DNA of 5,920 nucleotides from Burkholderiales bacterium (GTDB taxonomy: Bacteria; Pseudomonadota; Gammaproteobacteria; Burkholderiales; Burkholderiaceae_C). The notes under the pieces are model-generated. The model saw only the letters and a program-made list of their open reading frames with translations. It was not told where the DNA came from and made no database searches. The translations under genes and the position numbers were made by a program. The stretch is taken from contig CANJKD010000174.1 in the NCBI GenBank assembly GCA_947474415.1, forward strand, positions 1 to 5,920. The letters run 5' to 3'. Numbering within the stretch: the stretch's first letter is position 1; every line of letters begins with the position of its first letter. Below are positions 5,162-5,920 of the stretch, one piece after another.

Positions 5162-5920
5162 TCAGTGCAGCCCCGCCAGCAAGGCCACATTGCCACCTGC
5201 CGCTGCGGTGTTGATGGTCACCGTCTGCTCGGCGCAGAAGCGGTACAGGTAGTGCGGCCCGCCGGCTTTCGCGCCGGTGCCGCTGAGGCCCTGGCCGCCG
5301 AAGGGCTGCACGCCGACCACGGCGCCGATCATGTTGCGGTTCACATAGACGTTGCCGATGCGCGCCGTTTGCGCGAGGCGCAAGGCGCGCGAGTCGATGC
5401 GAGTCTGGATGCCCAGCGTCAGGCCGTAGCCGAGCGCGTTGATCTGCGCGATGACCTGGCCGACGTCACCATTCCAGCGCACCACGTGCAGTACCGGGCC
5501 GAAGATTTCCTGCTTCACGTCGGCAATGTCCGCCAGCTCGAATGCGACCGGTGCGACGAGGCGCGGGAAGCTTGACGCGACCGGCGCCGCGCCGATCAGC
5601 CTGGCCTGCCCGCGCAGCCGGGTGATGTGCGTGCTAATGCCCTCGAACGCTTCCGCGTCGATCACCGGGCCGACATCGGTGGCGAGCCGCGCCGGGTCGC
5701 CGACGTCGAGTACAGCCAAGGCGCCGCGAATCATCTCGATCACGGCGTCCGCAATGCCTTCGTGCACGCACAGCAGGCGCAGCGCCGAGCAGCGCTGGCC
5801 GGCCGAGCGGAAGGCGCTCTGCACCACGGCGTCGACCACCTGCTCGGGTAGCGCGCTGCTGTCGACGATCATCGCGTTGAGGCCGCCGGTCTCGGCGATC
5901 AGCGGGACGATCGCACCATC
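5162..5920 (-). CDS. putA: PutA C-terminal part (P5C dehydrogenase domain), partial
   Basis: Only the last 252 residues are in the window; the gene runs off the right edge. The fragment is the end of an aldehyde dehydrogenase domain that oxidises glutamate semialdehyde (from pyrroline-5-carboxylate) to glutamate. In the visible fragment, E10 in PLIAETGGLNAM and C44 in SAGQRCSALRLL are the expected catalytic residues, spaced 34 apart as in the ALDH superfamily. KQEIFGPVLHVVRW and GNVYVNRNMIGAVVGVQPFGG are further ALDH/P5CDH marks. The C-terminal run TVTINTAAAGGNVALLAG resembles the conserved tail of bifunctional or trifunctional PutA rather than stand-alone P5C dehydrogenase, so PutA is preferred. 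The proline dehydrogenase domain and any DNA-binding domain lie outside the window. It is followed after 95 bp by the osmC-like gene on the same strand. Confidence 0.9.
   Translation of the reverse strand, partial: DGAIVPLIAETGGLNAMIVDSSALPEQVVDAVVQSAFRSAGQRCSALRLLCVHEGIADAVIEMIRGALAVLDVGDPARLATDVGPVIDAEAFEGISTHITRLRGQARLIGAAPVASSFPRLVAPVAFELADIADVKQEIFGPVLHVVRWNGDVGQVIAQINALGYGLTLGIQTRIDSRALRLAQTARIGNVYVNRNMIGAVVGVQPFGGQGLSGTGAKAGGPHYLYRFCAEQTVTINTAAAGGNVALLAGLH

Overview
The window looks like ordinary chromosome from a high-GC betaproteobacterium. The best guess is Burkholderiales, in or near the Rubrivivax/Leptothrix/Rhizobacter group. The basis is the strongly GC-rich coding, the wording of the glutamate dehydrogenase and UbiA proteins, the scarcity of Shine-Dalgarno sites, and a GC-rich intergenic repeat of a kind I associate with that group. 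This placement is an inference and was not searched.

Left part, plus strand: the 3' portion of a medium-chain (zinc-independent) quinone oxidoreductase-like gene enters from the left edge and ends at 493. It is followed by ubiA (544-1485), the 4-hydroxybenzoate polyprenyltransferase of ubiquinone synthesis. This UbiA carries an unusual 22-residue tandem insertion in a predicted periplasmic loop. Next is a small one-helix membrane-anchored protein of unknown function (1550-1981). A short gap with a GC hairpin then separates it from the convergent minus-strand genes.

Right part, minus strand, read right to left: the C-terminal end of putA (proline catabolism, running off the right edge), an OsmC-family peroxidase gene, proC (pyrroline-5-carboxylate reductase) joined to it by an ATGA overlap, a repeat-bearing intergenic region of about 400 bp, and a glutamate dehydrogenase gene. 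PutA takes proline through pyrroline-5-carboxylate to glutamate, ProC takes pyrroline-5-carboxylate back to proline, and GDH joins glutamate to 2-oxoglutarate. Three of the four minus-strand genes therefore share the proline/glutamate node. The OsmC protein is the odd one out.

The intergenic region 3286-3684 holds two copies of a composite GC-rich repeat, one long and one short. The short copy sits just after proC and can fold into a terminator-like hairpin. I found no tRNA, rRNA, insertion sequence, phage gene or CRISPR array, and no convincing new biological system. The points most worth a second look are the UbiA tandem insertion, the two-copy repeat, and the osmC-proC coupling beside putA.
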